Source: Sphingomonadaceae bacterium
GTDB taxonomy: Bacteria > Pseudomonadota > Alphaproteobacteria > Sphingomonadales > Sphingomonadaceae
DNA length: 64,000 nt
Direction: 5' to 3'
NCBI GenBank assembly: GCA_020850455.1
Contig: JADZEQ010000005.1
Span: forward strand, 1-64,000
Shown here: positions 27,759 through 35,460 of the stretch, piece after piece
Position numbering within the stretch: position 1 is the first letter of the stretch
How the letters are laid out: each line of letters begins with the position of its first letter
Translations under genes and position numbers: made by a program
Notes under the pieces: model-generated
Told to the model about the DNA's origin: nothing
Databases searched by the model: none
Seen by the model: the letters and a program-made list of their open reading frames with translations, nothing else

Positions 27759-28337
27759 ATGAACAAATTGCGTTTGGGCTTTGCCCTGCTGGCTGCGCCG
27801 GTCGCGGCCTTTAGCTGCGCAGTGGCGCTCAGCCCGGTCTATGCCGCGGTGGAGGATGCGGTGCCGACGGTCGGCGGTGCGCCGATGTACCCGACCAAGA
27901 ATATTGTCGAAAATGCGGTCAATTCGCGCGACCATACGACCTTGGTCGCGGCGGTGCAGGCGGCGGGCCTCGTCGAAACATTGCAGGGCACCGGTCCCTT
28001 CACCGTTTTCGCGCCGGTCAATGCCGCCTTTGAACGGCTGCCCGCCGGCACGGTACCGACCCTGCTGCGTCCCGAAAATCGTGGCACGCTGACCAGCATT
28101 TTGACCTATCACGTCGTGCCGGGCCGCCTATCCGCCGCCAATTTGATGGCGCAAGTGCGTGCTGGCGGTGGCCGCGCCACGCTCACCACCGCGCAGGGCG
28201 GCATGCTCACCGTCACGCAGAGCGGCAATATGTTGGTGGTGACCGATGCGCATGGCGGCCAGTCGCGCATCACCCAAGCTGATGTCAACCAAAGCAACGG
28301 CGTCATTCATGTCGTCGATAGCGTCCTAATGCCCTGA
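27759..28337 (+). CDS. Secreted fasciclin domain protein
   Basis: A 192-residue protein from the ATG at 27759 with a strong CAGGAGG site, a signal peptide (to about VYAA) and one fasciclin domain. The H1 motif appears as GPFTVFAPVNAAFERLPAG and the H2 motif as NGVIHVVDSVLMP, with the conserved YHVVPG between. Single-fasciclin proteins are common in alphaproteobacteria and often sit near ECF sigma/anti-sigma pairs, as here. The role is probably in the envelope or surface; the ligand is unknown. Two terminators follow. Confidence 0.92.
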   Translation: MNKLRLGFALLAAPVAAFSCAVALSPVYAAVEDAVPTVGGAPMYPTKNIVENAVNSRDHTTLVAAVQAAGLVETLQGTGPFTVFAPVNAAFERLPAGTVPTLLRPENRGTLTSILTYHVVPGRLSAANLMAQVRAGGGRATLTTAQGGMLTVTQSGNMLVVTDAHGGQSRITQADVNQSNGVIHVVDSVLMP

Positions 28338-28350
28338 GTGGTTCGGGGCA

Positions 28351-28398
28351 GGCGGGGTGTCTTAACTTGCCCCCCAAGCGTCACCCCGCCGAATTTTT
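28351..28398 (+). terminator. Terminator downstream of the fasciclin gene
   Basis: A 9-bp perfect stem (GGCGGGGTG / CACCCCGCC) with a 22-nt loop is followed by GAATTTTT. It lies 13 bp after the fasciclin stop. Confidence 0.6.
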
Positions 28399-28415
28399 CC
28401 GGACCAAGCGGAAGG

Positions 28416-28447
28416 AACGCCCCACCCGTCAAACGGTGGGGCGTTTT
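28416..28447 (+). terminator. Second intrinsic terminator after the fasciclin gene
   Basis: A perfect 11-bp stem (AACGCCCCACC with its complement, 8-nt loop) runs into TTTT. It is stronger than the preceding hairpin. Confidence 0.8.
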
Positions 28448-28468
28448 CCGTTGCAAGGGCGTTTGGCC

Positions 28469-28493
28469 AAAAAAGAGGGGGAGCGATGCTCCC
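28469..28493 (-). terminator. Distal terminator of a tandem pair for the anti-sigma/sigma operon
   Basis: On the minus strand a GGGAGC/GCTCCC stem is followed by CCTCTTTTTT. It is a near repeat of the element at 28499-28526, so the pair looks duplicated. Confidence 0.6.
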
Positions 28494-28498
28494 AAGGC

Positions 28499-28526
28499 AA
28501 AAAGAGGGGGAGCATTTGCTCCCCCT
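28499..28526 (-). terminator. Proximal terminator of the anti-sigma/sigma operon
   Basis: On the minus strand a perfect 10-bp stem (AGGGGGAGCA and complement, 2-nt loop) is followed by CTTTTT, 34 bp after the anti-sigma stop. Confidence 0.75.
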
Positions 28527-28559
28527 AGGTCAACGCAACCATCCCAAAAATCATCATAT

Positions 28560-29141
28560 TCAGCGACCAAAGGCGCGTTGATCCGCGCCGAGCGGCTTGA
28601 AATCGCGTGCCGCACCATCGGGGCTCAGGTAATTGGTGAACAGCAAACAGCCGCCGTGCGTTTGCATATGCGGGTGGCGCGTTCCCGCCGGAATGCGGAT
28701 ATAATCGCCCGTGGCAAAGCGCCGCCCGGCGATGTCGAGATCGCCTGCGACCACCAATATATGTTCGTCCAGATCATCGGGCTGGCTGTGCGCTTCTTCG
28801 AGCGCGCCGGGATTGCAGCGGATCAGCACCGCCGTCGCCGCCCATAGGGATTTGAACTCAATCTTGCTATTGTGCGTCTGCCACGCGCCATCGGCGCATT
28901 CTTCGACATGCTTGCCGCCCAGTGCATCCACTTCGCGCGCCAAAGCATCAGCGATGCGCGCAAAGTCGCCGCTATGCGCACAGGCGGTTTGCGTAGGTTG
29001 CAGCCCGGCGTACAGCCGCTCCGCCAGCGCGATATGCTCATCCAGTTCGCGATTATATAGCCGTTCGCGCATCACTTCGTCGCGTTCGGCATTCGACAGG
29101 CTGCCCAGCACAAAGGCGGTGGCTTTTTCCTCATTCGACAT
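28560..29141 (-). CDS. Cupin-type anti-sigma factor (ChrR-related)
   Basis: A 193-residue protein encoded 90 bp after the ECF sigma gene. The N-terminal 45 residues (ATAFVLGSLSNAERDEV) resemble the sigma-binding domain of RskA/ChrR-type anti-sigma factors. The C-terminal half is a cupin (about 85-180; SQPDDLDEHILVVAGDL, GDYIRIPAGTRHPH) with histidines placed for a metal site. The zinc HxxxCxxC motif of classical ChrR is not seen in the N-terminal domain, so sensing may depend on the cupin alone. Earlier in-frame ATGs exist, but the chosen start gives the family-like opening. Confidence 0.78.
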   Translation of the reverse strand: MSNEEKATAFVLGSLSNAERDEVMRERLYNRELDEHIALAERLYAGLQPTQTACAHSGDFARIADALAREVDALGGKHVEECADGAWQTHNSKIEFKSLWAATAVLIRCNPGALEEAHSQPDDLDEHILVVAGDLDIAGRRFATGDYIRIPAGTRHPHMQTHGGCLLFTNYLSPDGAARDFKPLGADQRAFGR

Positions 29142-29231
29142 GGTCGGATAACCTTTAACTTCCATTGGTTGCGATACGTTCGATGCGACCCGAACGGATG
29201 CAGATTTTTGCGCCATAACGGCGCTATTACC

Positions 29232-29759
29232 CTATTCCTCCATACATATTTTGAGAGATTGTGTGCCCCGCCTGATCCAGCTTTTGACAGTGCCGAGCGG
29301 TAGCGCCAATTGTTCGGACAATTCGCTGTGGCTAAGCCCGTAACTATACATGGTGACGATGGCATGCGCTTGATCGGCGGGCAGCCGTTCCAAACATTTG
29401 CCCAATTTGGGATCAGGCGGTTCAACCGGGTCAACCGCCATCGATGCTGCCGCCGCATCGTCCCACTCGCTGACCGGTTGGCGACGCCGACCAAGGTCGA
29501 GCGCGGCGTTGCGCGCGATGATGCCGATCCAGCTTTTGGCTGAACCCAATCTGGCATCAAAGCGGCTGGCGGTGCGCCATAATTTGACGAATGTTTCCTG
29601 CACCGCATCCTCCGCTGCCTGCCGATCGCGCAATATTCGCAGGGCAATCGCAAACACCCAATCTGCCTGCACATCATAGAGGCGACGGAGACTCGCCTCA
29701 TTGCCGCTAGCCATATCGACCAACAGCGCCTCCAAAACCGGGCCTGTTTCTTTTCGCAT
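29232..29759 (-). CDS. ECF-type RNA polymerase sigma factor
   Basis: A 175-residue sigma-70 family factor with region 2 (about 20-85; ALRILRDRQAAEDAVQETFVKLW) and region 4 (about 115-170; LPADQAHAIVTMYSYGLSHSELSEQLALPLGTVKSWIRRG). The start at 29759 has GAGGAA just upstream; the long open frame beyond it is not family-like. With the cupin anti-sigma gene it forms a typical sigma/anti-sigma unit, probably responding to oxidative or envelope stress. Candidate targets nearby are the DUF3034 operon, the fasciclin gene and the molybdoenzyme genes, which is inference from position only. Confidence 0.92.
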   Translation of the reverse strand: MRKETGPVLEALLVDMASGNEASLRRLYDVQADWVFAIALRILRDRQAAEDAVQETFVKLWRTASRFDARLGSAKSWIGIIARNAALDLGRRRQPVSEWDDAAAASMAVDPVEPPDPKLGKCLERLPADQAHAIVTMYSYGLSHSELSEQLALPLGTVKSWIRRGTQSLKICMEE

Positions 29760-29774
29760 TTTCCTCAACCCAAA

Positions 29775-29800
29775 GCACGCGCGCAACCAAGCGCGCGTGC
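29775..29800 (-). other. GC-rich perfect hairpin in the leader of the ECF sigma gene
   Basis: A perfect 10-bp stem (GCACGCGCGC and complement) with a 6-nt loop lies 15 nt upstream of the sigma start codon. No T-run follows, so it is not a terminator. It may restrict ribosome access, be a protein-binding dyad, or lie in the untranscribed promoter. Confidence 0.5.
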
Positions 29801-29970
29801 GCCAATACGCGCCAGCACGGCATGTTGGATGCGCCGGAAGCGGCGGACATGCAAAAATATTTATCGGGGCCGCCGCGCATCTGCGCAACGACCATCGTCG
29901 GTAATAGCCCCGTGAAGCCGGGTCGCCAAATTCGTTCCGGCACATAGCATAGAAAAAGGGCAGGGACGCC

Positions 29971-31023
29971 ATGTGTTTTTCCTCACAATCTGCAAAATTT
30001 CTTTTCCGTGCAGCTTTGACCGTTGCCGCGATGGCGGCGCCAATGTCGGCGGCGATGGCGGAAACACCGGCTGCTGACGGGGCAATTACTGCAGACAGCG
30101 GGGCTGCCCCCGCGCCGCTCCCCGCTGTGCAGTCGACCGATGATATGGGTGCTGCCCCTGCCGCAACGGGCGACAGCGATGACTCCATGGATGGATTTTT
30201 GCGCAATGGTGGGCGTTTGCTGCTGACCGGCGGCGTCTCGACAATCGAAGGGGCTGGTGGCGGCGGGTTGGCGCCATGGGCATTAATCGGTGGCTATGGC
30301 ACGCGCGATGAATTGGGGGTTAGCGCTTTTGTGACGGGCGTTGACACCCGTGACTTTACCTTAGCGGCCTATGGTGGGGCGATCAACATTCGCAACCGGG
30401 TGGAATTGTCGGTTGCGCGTCAGAATTTCAACCTGCGCAACGTCGGCAATGCGCTGGCGCTGGGCAATCGCTACACGATCAGCCAGACTGTCATCGGGGC
30501 CAAGGTGCGGCTAGTTGGCGATGCCGTGCTCGAGCAGGATAGTTTGCTGCCGCAGATTGCGGTGGGCGTCCAATATAAGATCAATGATGACGCGACGGTG
30601 GTGGGCGGCGCGCTCGGCCTCGACCGCAAGGATTTTGATTTTTACATCGCCGCAACGAAAATCATCCTGCCGGTCAATTTGCTGCTCAACGCGACAGTGC
30701 GTTTTACCCGCGCCAACCAATATGGCATTTTGGGTTTTGGCGGCCTTGGCGGGGCAAATGATAATTATCGCCCGCAATTTGAAGGGTCGGCGGCTTATCT
30801 GATAACCCGCCAACTCGCTGTGGGCGGTGAATTTCGTACCAAATCCAACCGCTTGGAAGGTGCCTTGGGCGGCACCAGCTTTCGCGAAGAAAATGCCTAT
30901 GACTTCTTCGTTGCCTATGCGCCTAGCCGCAATGTCTCCCTGACCCTCGCCTATGTCCGCCTGGGCCAGATTGCCTTGCGGCGGCAAAGCGGTGCCTATC
31001 TCTCCCTTCAGATTGGTTTTTGA
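29971..31023 (+). CDS. DUF3034 family outer-membrane beta-barrel protein
   Basis: A 350-residue protein with a signal peptide (to about AMAE), an Ala/Pro/acidic low-complexity linker (about 31-70), and a DUF3034 domain from GGRLLLTGGVSTIEGAGGGGLAPWALIGGYGT to the C-terminus. It ends in phenylalanine after a beta-strand (YLSLQIGF), as outer-membrane barrels do. Function of the family is unknown. It is the first gene of an apparent operon with an exported haemoglobin and a cytochrome c, which suggests a redox or gas-related role, but this is inference. Confidence 0.88.
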   Translation: MCFSSQSAKFLFRAALTVAAMAAPMSAAMAETPAADGAITADSGAAPAPLPAVQSTDDMGAAPAATGDSDDSMDGFLRNGGRLLLTGGVSTIEGAGGGGLAPWALIGGYGTRDELGVSAFVTGVDTRDFTLAAYGGAINIRNRVELSVARQNFNLRNVGNALALGNRYTISQTVIGAKVRLVGDAVLEQDSLLPQIAVGVQYKINDDATVVGGALGLDRKDFDFYIAATKIILPVNLLLNATVRFTRANQYGILGFGGLGGANDNYRPQFEGSAAYLITRQLAVGGEFRTKSNRLEGALGGTSFREENAYDFFVAYAPSRNVSLTLAYVRLGQIALRRQSGAYLSLQIGF

Positions 31024-31047
31024 CCCCGAAAATTGAAAGGAATAATC

Positions 31048-31527
31048 ATGCGCAAATTTGGCATTTCAATCGGCCTTATATTGGCAGCCTGTCCCGCTGC
31101 CGCCACCGAGCCGACGGTATCCGATCCGACTGTGGTGGTGCGTGCACCGACCCTTCCGGTCATCACCGATGATCCGAATCTATTTGAAACTTTCGGTGGA
31201 CGTGAGGGGCTGGTGCGCATCATGGATGATGTGATGCAACGCTGGATGGCCAATGACCGTACCCGACCGTTTTTCGAAAACGCCGACCGCGACAAGGTAA
31301 AGGCGCTGTTGGTCGAACAATTTTGCGTCATCATGCATGGGCCATGTACCTATTCCGGGCGTGCGATGGCAGAGGTGCATCGCGGCATGAACGTCAATGA
31401 GGGCGCCTTTTTTGCACTGGTCGAGGAATTGCAACGGACGCTCAACGCCATGGACATTCCCTTTCAGGCGCAAAACCGGTTGATCGCGGCGCTCGCACCG
31501 ATGCACCGCGACATTATCGACCGGTAA
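31048..31527 (+). CDS. Exported group 1 truncated haemoglobin
   Basis: A 159-residue protein from the ATG at 31048 (AAAGGA upstream). A signal peptide (about 1-20, ending PAAA) or possible lipid anchor at C15 precedes a truncated-globin domain starting at LFETFGGREGLVRIMDDVM. The proximal haem histidine is H111 in AEVHRGM. Export is unusual for group 1 truncated haemoglobins, most of which are cytoplasmic and act in NO or oxygen chemistry. It overlaps the next gene by 1 nt, pairing it with a cytochrome c. Confidence 0.88.
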   Translation: MRKFGISIGLILAACPAAATEPTVSDPTVVVRAPTLPVITDDPNLFETFGGREGLVRIMDDVMQRWMANDRTRPFFENADRDKVKALLVEQFCVIMHGPCTYSGRAMAEVHRGMNVNEGAFFALVEELQRTLNAMDIPFQAQNRLIAALAPMHRDIIDR

Positions 31528-31919
31528 TGTCGATGCGAGCCATCCTCCTTTCGATCAGCGTAGGCGCATTGGCCACAATTGCGCTGGCATTGGTGCCCGG
31601 CGTGCGCGCGCAAACCGCTGCCATGCCCGATGGGGCTACGCTCTATCGCATGCGATGCGGTTCGTGCCACGCCATTGATGCCAACCGCACCGGCCCTTTG
31701 CATCGCGGGGTTGTGGGGCGGCGCGCTGCGAGCGTCCCGGGCTATGCTTATTCCCCTGCGCTCCGCGCATCGAATATCACATGGACGCCGCAGACGCTCG
31801 ATCAATGGTTGCAAGGGCCGCAGCGTATGGTGCGCGGCAGCCGCATGTTCTTCACGGTTGCCAATCCGCAAGAGCGGGCGGCGATTATCGCCTATTTGCG
31901 GAGTCAACCCGCGCGCTAG
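31527..31919 (+). CDS. Periplasmic monohaem cytochrome c
   Basis: A 130-residue exported cytochrome c with a signal peptide (to about VRAQ), the haem motif CGSCH (C44, C47, H48), the class I pattern RTGPLHRGVVGRRA, and a candidate methionine ligand in the GSRMFF segment. The layout resembles cytochrome c2/c550. It is translationally coupled to the haemoglobin gene (stop and start share one base), so it may deliver electrons to it. A terminator follows. Confidence 0.9.
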   Translation: MSMRAILLSISVGALATIALALVPGVRAQTAAMPDGATLYRMRCGSCHAIDANRTGPLHRGVVGRRAASVPGYAYSPALRASNITWTPQTLDQWLQGPQRMVRGSRMFFTVANPQERAAIIAYLRSQPAR

Positions 31920-31945
31920 CATGCAAATTCCCCCCAAGGAAATAT

Positions 31946-31997
31946 GGCCGCACGGTTCGCCAAAATCGCAAGATAGTGGCGCTGTGCGGCCCTTTTT
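31946..31997 (+). terminator. Terminator of the DUF3034-haemoglobin-cytochrome operon
   Basis: A perfect 8-bp outer stem (GGCCGCAC/GTGCGGCC) with an inner 5-bp stem (CGCCA/TGGCG) is followed by CTTTTT, 27 bp after the cytochrome stop. Confidence 0.75.
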
Positions 31998-32087
31998 GGG
32001 TGCAAATTTTGCTGCATCTGCTAAGCTATCCGCCTAGCCGCAATGGCGGCATTTTATTTGGAGGATGTGGATGGGGCGGTTCAGCGT

Positions 32088-33053
32088 ATGAGCATAGCTG
32101 ACGAGGAACGGCGCGCCTTTCGCAATGCTTTGGGGGCTTTTGCGACCGGCGTTACCATCGCCACTACGGTTGATGGCGCGGGCAATCCGGTGGGGGTGAC
32201 CGCCAGTAGTTTTAATTCGGTCAGCCTCGACCCGCCGCTGGTGCTTTGGTCGCTCGCCAAAAACAGCCTGTCGCGCGAGGCATTTTGCACCAGCGGGCAT
32301 TTTGCTGTCCATGTCCTCGCCGCCAGTCAGGAGGATTTGTCGAACCGCTTTGCCCGTTCGGGGCAGGACAAATTTGCAGGGGTCGGCTGGCGCGCCGGAC
32401 AAATGGGTTCGCCGGTGCTCGATGAACATGCCGCACTTTTTGAATGCCGCACCCGTTACCAATATGAAGGCGGCGACCACATCATCATGGTTGGCGAAGT
32501 TTTGCGCCATGAAACCTGCGACGTTGCGCCGTTGCTGTTCCACGGTGGACGCTATGTTGAGCGACGTGCGCGCCCCGTGGCAGACAAGGCGCGCGATGTG
32601 GTGGGTGAGAATGGTGATTTTTCGGACGACTTCCTTTTCTACCTAATATCCCGCGCGCATTTCCAAACGTCGCGGGCAACGCGCGCCCACCTGGCCGAAC
32701 ATGGCGTTTCGATGGGAGAATATTTGACCTTGTCGATTTTGGCGATGGAATCGCCGCTGACAGAGGCTGATATCGTTGCACGCCTGGCGCATACCGGCCA
32801 TGCGCCGGACAATGCGATGCTGGTCGATATGGCGGCGCGGCACTTCGTGGTTCGCGACGGCGCGGGCTATGTGCTGGCGGATGGGGGACGGGCGCTCGTT
32901 GTCGAAACGCTCGCTTATGGTAAGGCGTTTGAGGCGGATTTGACTGAGGATTTTACGCCGGGGGAGCTTGCCGAAACCAAGCGGGTTTTGCGCCGAATCA
33001 TCGAACTGTCGGGCAGCGATGTGCCGATTGTCTGGCGCGATATGGTCGGCTGA
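32088..33053 (+). CDS. hsaB: Flavin reductase fused to a MarR-type domain (steroid 3-HSA monooxygenase reductase)
   Basis: Supplies reduced flavin to HsaA for hydroxylation of the phenolic steroid 3-HSA. From the ATG at 32088 it is 321 residues; an in-frame ATG at 32043 adds 15 residues with no better ribosome site. Residues about 8-165 are an HpaC/HsaB-type flavin reductase (RNALGAFATGVTI, SSFNSVSLDPPLVLWSL). About 185-300 is a winged-helix MarR-like domain (HGVSMGEYLTLSILAM, LTEADIVARL). A similar reductase-MarR fusion is known in the Acinetobacter 4-hydroxyphenylacetate hydroxylase reductase, where the extra domain binds the substrate and controls activity. It converges on fadD3. Confidence 0.85.
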   Translation: MSIADEERRAFRNALGAFATGVTIATTVDGAGNPVGVTASSFNSVSLDPPLVLWSLAKNSLSREAFCTSGHFAVHVLAASQEDLSNRFARSGQDKFAGVGWRAGQMGSPVLDEHAALFECRTRYQYEGGDHIIMVGEVLRHETCDVAPLLFHGGRYVERRARPVADKARDVVGENGDFSDDFLFYLISRAHFQTSRATRAHLAEHGVSMGEYLTLSILAMESPLTEADIVARLAHTGHAPDNAMLVDMAARHFVVRDGAGYVLADGGRALVVETLAYGKAFEADLTEDFTPGELAETKRVLRRIIELSGSDVPIVWRDMVG

Positions 33054-33058
33054 ACGCT

Positions 33059-34603
33059 TTAGCGCAGTTCGGTTTTGAGTATTTTGCCCGATGCGTTGCG
33101 CGGCAGGTCGGCAACAAAGCTGAACCGTTGCGGCACCTTATAATTGGCCATGTTGGCGCGCGCCCAATCGCGCAATTCGTTGGCATCGACATGCGCGTCC
33201 GGGCGCAACACAATGTAGCCGTGACCAACCTCACCCATCCGTTCATCGGCCATGCCAACGACCGCAACCATCGAAATGGCGGGGTGTTGGCTCAATAATT
33301 TTTCGACCTCCGCCGGATAGACATTAAAACCGCCCGAAATGTACATGTCCTTCATCCGGTCAGTAATGCGGACATAGCCTGCCGCATCCATCGTCCCGAT
33401 ATCGCCGGTGTGGAGCCAGCCATCAGCGTCTATGGCTTCGGCGGTGGCGGTTGGATCGTCTAGGTAGCCCAGCATTACCCCCATGCCGCGCACCCAAATC
33501 TCCCCCGTTTCGCCACGCGGCGCTTCACTGCCATCCGCTGCTGCAATGCGTACTTCATTGCCCGGTATCGCCGCGCCACAGGTTTCTGCAATGGTCTGCG
33601 CCGGGTCGCCTGGGCGGCAGGATGTTATATTGACGCATTCGGTCATGCCATAAGCGGTGATAATATCCGTCATCCCCAATTCATTGCGGATACGTTCGAT
33701 GAGTATCGGCGGCACGGTTGCCGCGCCGGTCGTGCCCCCGCGTAGCGAGCTTGTGTCGAAATCGCGGCTCGCCTTGGCATCGAGCAGCATCTGGAAAATT
33801 GTTGGCGGCCCGGGCAAAAAGCCGATCCGCTCCCGCTCAATGAGGGTGATTGCCTCTGCCACATCAAATTGCGGCATTGGCACCATGACCGCGCCGGACA
33901 AGAGGCAGGCGACCCAGCCCACTTTCATTCCAAAGCTGTGGAAAAAAGGGTTGGCGATCAGATAGCGTTCGCCGGCATGGAGGCCCGTATTGCCGATCCA
34001 CACCATGCATTGCGGCAGGACACAGGCATAGGACATGAGGACACCCTTGGGGCTACCGGTGGTGCCGCTGGTGAACAATATATCGGAAATATCGTCGGCG
34101 TTGAGGAGCGATAGCGATGCATCGACGCGCGGGTCATCCGCCCCCGAACCGCCTACCGTAACGCGCGGCAGATCGACATCAAGCAGCAATATCTCCTGTA
34201 AATCGGGCAGCGATTCATCGCGTATCATCGCGCGATAGTCATTGCCCAGAAATTCGCCGACGGTGAATAAAATGCTGGCGCTCGTTCGGCGCAATATGTC
34301 GCCCGCTTCGCGCCCTTTCAGCCTTGTATTGAGCGGCACCACCGCTGCCCCGCAGCATTGCGCTGCAATTGCCGCAACCACCCAATGGCGACTGTTGGGC
34401 GCCCAAATGGCGATACGATCACCCCTGTCCACCCCGCGTGCAAGCAGTGCCGACGCCAGTGCACGTGCCTCTGCCCACAGGTAGGCAAAGCTCCAGACAT
34501 GTTCGCCCTCTATCAAGGCGATGGCATCACCCCAGCGCATGGCGGCAGCAGCTGCAGCATGTGGAATTGTGGGGGGGAGGGCGGTAGCGTCGATGCTCTG
34601 CAT
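33059..34603 (-). CDS. fadD3: HIP-CoA ligase (FadD3-like acyl-CoA synthetase)
   Basis: Probably activates HIP, the bicyclic C/D-ring propanoate left after HsaD cleavage, to HIP-CoA, opening the second half of steroid catabolism. The 514-residue ANL enzyme shows the P-loop LFTSGTTGSPKG, the motif AYGMTECV, the DxxxxDxxGYxxIxDRMKDMYISGG hinge region, and the C-terminal catalytic lysine in NASGKILK. Length matches FadD3. It is the last gene of the long minus-strand operon, 9 bp after the ketosteroid isomerase. The substrate is inferred from the surrounding ipd and hsa genes. Confidence 0.87.
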   Translation of the reverse strand: MQSIDATALPPTIPHAAAAAAMRWGDAIALIEGEHVWSFAYLWAEARALASALLARGVDRGDRIAIWAPNSRHWVVAAIAAQCCGAAVVPLNTRLKGREAGDILRRTSASILFTVGEFLGNDYRAMIRDESLPDLQEILLLDVDLPRVTVGGSGADDPRVDASLSLLNADDISDILFTSGTTGSPKGVLMSYACVLPQCMVWIGNTGLHAGERYLIANPFFHSFGMKVGWVACLLSGAVMVPMPQFDVAEAITLIERERIGFLPGPPTIFQMLLDAKASRDFDTSSLRGGTTGAATVPPILIERIRNELGMTDIITAYGMTECVNITSCRPGDPAQTIAETCGAAIPGNEVRIAAADGSEAPRGETGEIWVRGMGVMLGYLDDPTATAEAIDADGWLHTGDIGTMDAAGYVRITDRMKDMYISGGFNVYPAEVEKLLSQHPAISMVAVVGMADERMGEVGHGYIVLRPDAHVDANELRDWARANMANYKVPQRFSFVADLPRNASGKILKTELR

Positions 34604-34612
34604 GGGCGCGGC

Positions 34613-34987
34613 TCAGTCGCTCAACATATTTTCCGGCCCCCAAAAGGCGCGCATTTCGGTGATTTTTCCAGCGGCGTTCAGGCGGAAGAGGTCGATCACC
34701 TCTATCCGCTGCGCCTTGCCCTGCCATTCCAACTTAACTGCAAAGGGAAAGGCGACATATTCGCCAGCGACGCGGATGGGGCCCAAGGGGGCAAGTTTGG
34801 CCCCGGTCGCCATCGACATGGTATAAAAGGCGCGGATGGCGGCTATGCCTTGCTTAATCTCTATCCCCACCGGGTCTTCGACTGTTGCATCATCTGCATA
34901 AAGCGCGACAATTGCATCCACATCGCCTGCTGCAAAGCCTGCAATATAGCCATCGACGGCAGCTTTGGCGGCGGCATAGCTGGTCAT
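34613..34987 (-). CDS. ksi: Delta5-3-ketosteroid isomerase (NTF2 fold)
   Basis: Moves the double bond of delta5-3-ketosteroids into conjugation (delta4). The 124-residue protein aligns by eye along its full length with the 125-residue Comamonas testosteroni enzyme (ADDATVEDPVG, AAIRAFY, NAAGKITEMRA). The three catalytic residues, Tyr14, Asp38 and Asp99, occupy identical numbers. This isomerase acts early on intact steroids, yet it sits among late C/D-ring genes, overlapping maoC by ATGA. A related NTF2-fold protein without this activity is possible but less likely with the full triad present. Confidence 0.85.
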   Translation of the reverse strand: MTSYAAAKAAVDGYIAGFAAGDVDAIVALYADDATVEDPVGIEIKQGIAAIRAFYTMSMATGAKLAPLGPIRVAGEYVAFPFAVKLEWQGKAQRIEVIDLFRLNAAGKITEMRAFWGPENMLSD

Positions 34988-35460
34988 GCGGCACTTCCTT
35001 CATAATAGCGGCTGATCGTATCGACGATGCAGGCGGGCTTTTCTGCTCCCTCAATCTCCACCGTGATGCGCACCACCGACTGGATTGCGCCTTTTATTTC
35101 TTCCACCGCGACGATTTCGCCCGCCCCCCGGATGCGACTGCCGACCAGAACCGGTGACAGAAAACGCAGCCGATCCGCGCCGACATTCACCGCATGGGTA
35201 AAGCCCTGCACATCGATAAGCTGGGGCAGGAAATGGTTGACGAGGCTCATGGTCAAATATCCATGCGCGATGGTGCCGCCGAACGGGCCGGCCTTGGCAC
35301 GTTCGACATCCACATGGATCCATTGGTGGTCGAGCGTCACGTCGGCAAAGCCATCCACCCGGGCCTGATCGATGATGATCCATTCGCTAGGGCCGAGCAG
35401 GGTGCCAACACTGCCTAGCAGTGCGCTCGGCCGGGCAAAAATTTTGGGCCCGGCTGTCAT
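34984..35460 (-). CDS. MaoC-like (R)-specific enoyl-CoA hydratase
   Basis: A 158-residue hot-dog-fold protein from the ATG at 35460, coupled to ipdF by ATGA. The hydratase-2 motif is seen as the aspartate in GFADVTLDHQWIHVD with the downstream AKAGPFGGTIAHGYLTMSL stretch. It probably hydrates an unsaturated CoA intermediate in removal of the propionyl side chain of HIP-CoA. The exact step is not known from sequence. Confidence 0.82.
   Translation of the reverse strand: MTAGPKIFARPSALLGSVGTLLGPSEWIIIDQARVDGFADVTLDHQWIHVDVERAKAGPFGGTIAHGYLTMSLVNHFLPQLIDVQGFTHAVNVGADRLRFLSPVLVGSRIRGAGEIVAVEEIKGAIQSVVRITVEIEGAEKPACIVDTISRYYEGSAA

Noticed and set aside
29760..30206. N-terminal extension of the ECF sigma frame
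   Set aside because: The extension overlaps the DUF3034 gene antisense and is unlike sigma factors; a good ribosome site favours the start at 29759.
32001..32012. Near-palindrome GCAAATTTTGC before hsaB as an operator shared with the hsaA promoter
   Set aside because: Short, A/T-rich and without the GTG-N6-CAC core of the hsaA-region dyads.
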